Made by a program: the position numbers and the translations under genes. The notes beneath the pieces were generated by a model, which worked only from the letters and a program-made list of their open reading frames with translations, had not been told where the DNA came from and did no database searches. Positions 63,610-64,000 of a stretch of 64,000 bases of DNA are shown here, one piece after another. Origin of the DNA: Paraglaciecola polaris LMG 21857 (GTDB lineage: Bacteria > Pseudomonadota > Gammaproteobacteria > Enterobacterales > Alteromonadaceae); NCBI RefSeq assembly GCF_000315055.1, contig NZ_BAER01000023.1:1-64000 (forward strand), written 5' to 3'. Each line of letters opens with the position of its first letter. Position 1 is the first letter of the stretch.

Positions 63610-64000
63610 ATGCAGGATAACAATTGCTCAACCCCATCGGTCGATGACCCTGAACATATTTTAGAATTACGTCACTTAACCATCGAAGATTACGCAGATG
63701 TAAAAGAGCTAATGGACATCGTCTATTCACAAGTGGGTGGTGCCTGGCCTCTGAAAAACTTTCAATCTCAGTTGAATGTTTTTCCTGAAGGACAAATATG
63801 TATTGAAGACAAAGGTAAGGTAGTGGCTGCGGCCATTTCAGTCATCGTTGATTATGACAAGTTTGGTGACAAACATACCTACGATGATATTACCGGCGAT
63901 GCCTATATGTCGACACACGACCCAAAAGGAGACGTATTGTATGGTGTTGATTTATTTGTGTCTCCAGACTACCGGGGTTTGCGTTTAGGGCGTCGTTTGT
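63610..64000 (+). CDS. GNAT-family acyltransferase, 5' part (gene cut by the window edge)
   Basis: The first 130 codons from the ATG at 63610. Residues 18-130 form the start of a GNAT domain: ELRHLTIEDYADVKELMDIVYSQVGGAWPL, and the acetyl-CoA loop VSPDYRGLRLGRR near the edge. Marine Gammaproteobacteria often carry a long GNAT/carbon-nitrogen hydrolase fusion with this kind of N terminus, so the full protein may have a second domain beyond the window. The ribosome site is weak (GGAGCC, 16 bases upstream), so the start is likely but not certain. Confidence 0.75.
   Translation, partial: MQDNNCSTPSVDDPEHILELRHLTIEDYADVKELMDIVYSQVGGAWPLKNFQSQLNVFPEGQICIEDKGKVVAAAISVIVDYDKFGDKHTYDDITGDAYMSTHDPKGDVLYGVDLFVSPDYRGLRLGRRL

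Overview
The window looks like the chromosome of a marine gammaproteobacterium, most probably an Alteromonadales member of the Alteromonas/Paraglaciecola type. The evidence is the moderately AT-rich sequence, the glmU - DeoR-type regulator - glmS gene order and a nearby speA. No rRNA, tRNA or CRISPR array was found. The right third (about 50.95-64 kb) is ordinary chromosome: glmS, a DeoR regulator, glmU, a membrane diguanylate cyclase, an EamA permease, an alkylation-repair pair (ada-alkA fusion and ogt), a secreted serine hydrolase, speA, and the 5' part of a GNAT gene.

The left 50.9 kb is accessory DNA stacked at attTn7, the Tn7 target just downstream of glmS. The younger element can be delimited to the base from sequence: 20314-50941 (30,628 bp). 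It has 28-bp terminal inverted repeats (26/28 identical, starting TGTAAG), repeated TTGGTACCAA palindromes in both ends (probable TnsB sites), and a 5-bp target duplication ATGGC at 20309-20313 and 50942-50946. Its tnsABC (46271-50791, minus strand) sits at the glmS-proximal end. Its tnsD-tnsE pair (24750-27904) is inverted and lies about 18 kb away, behind a small Xre regulator with a striking three-copy, 27-bp-period operator.

Left of the younger element lies an older Tn7-like element that leaves the window on the left. Its glmS-proximal tip is at 20309 (ACA, preceded by three 20-bp-period Tn7-like end repeats). It carries its own divergent tnsABCD operon (947-7064), followed by two small genes related to the Xre/MbcA/ParS antitoxin family. 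Between its tnsA and its tip is a 12.7-kb defence block, entirely on the minus strand: hsdR, fic, hsdM, hsdS, a Septu-like ATPase plus HNH nuclease, and a HigBA-type toxin-antitoxin pair. hsdS is split by one base at a run of seven G, which suggests phase variation.

The cargo of the younger element is also a defence island. It holds a Gabija-like OLD nuclease/UvrD helicase pair, two membrane proteins that may form an integron-type cassette, a BrxR/CapW-like WYL regulator, and one 15-kb run of nine same-strand genes, 31246-46238. That run begins with a complete type I Zorya system (zorA, B, C, D) and continues without a break into a small protein, an MmeI-like DNA methyltransferase, a superfamily 2 helicase, a GIY-YIG nuclease and an AbiJ/HEPN-like protein. 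The tight spacing suggests that the Zorya machine and a methylation/nuclease module are made together, and this is the most interesting candidate for an undescribed composite system. The two TnsD proteins, each with the family zinc motif, explain how both elements were directed to the same site.
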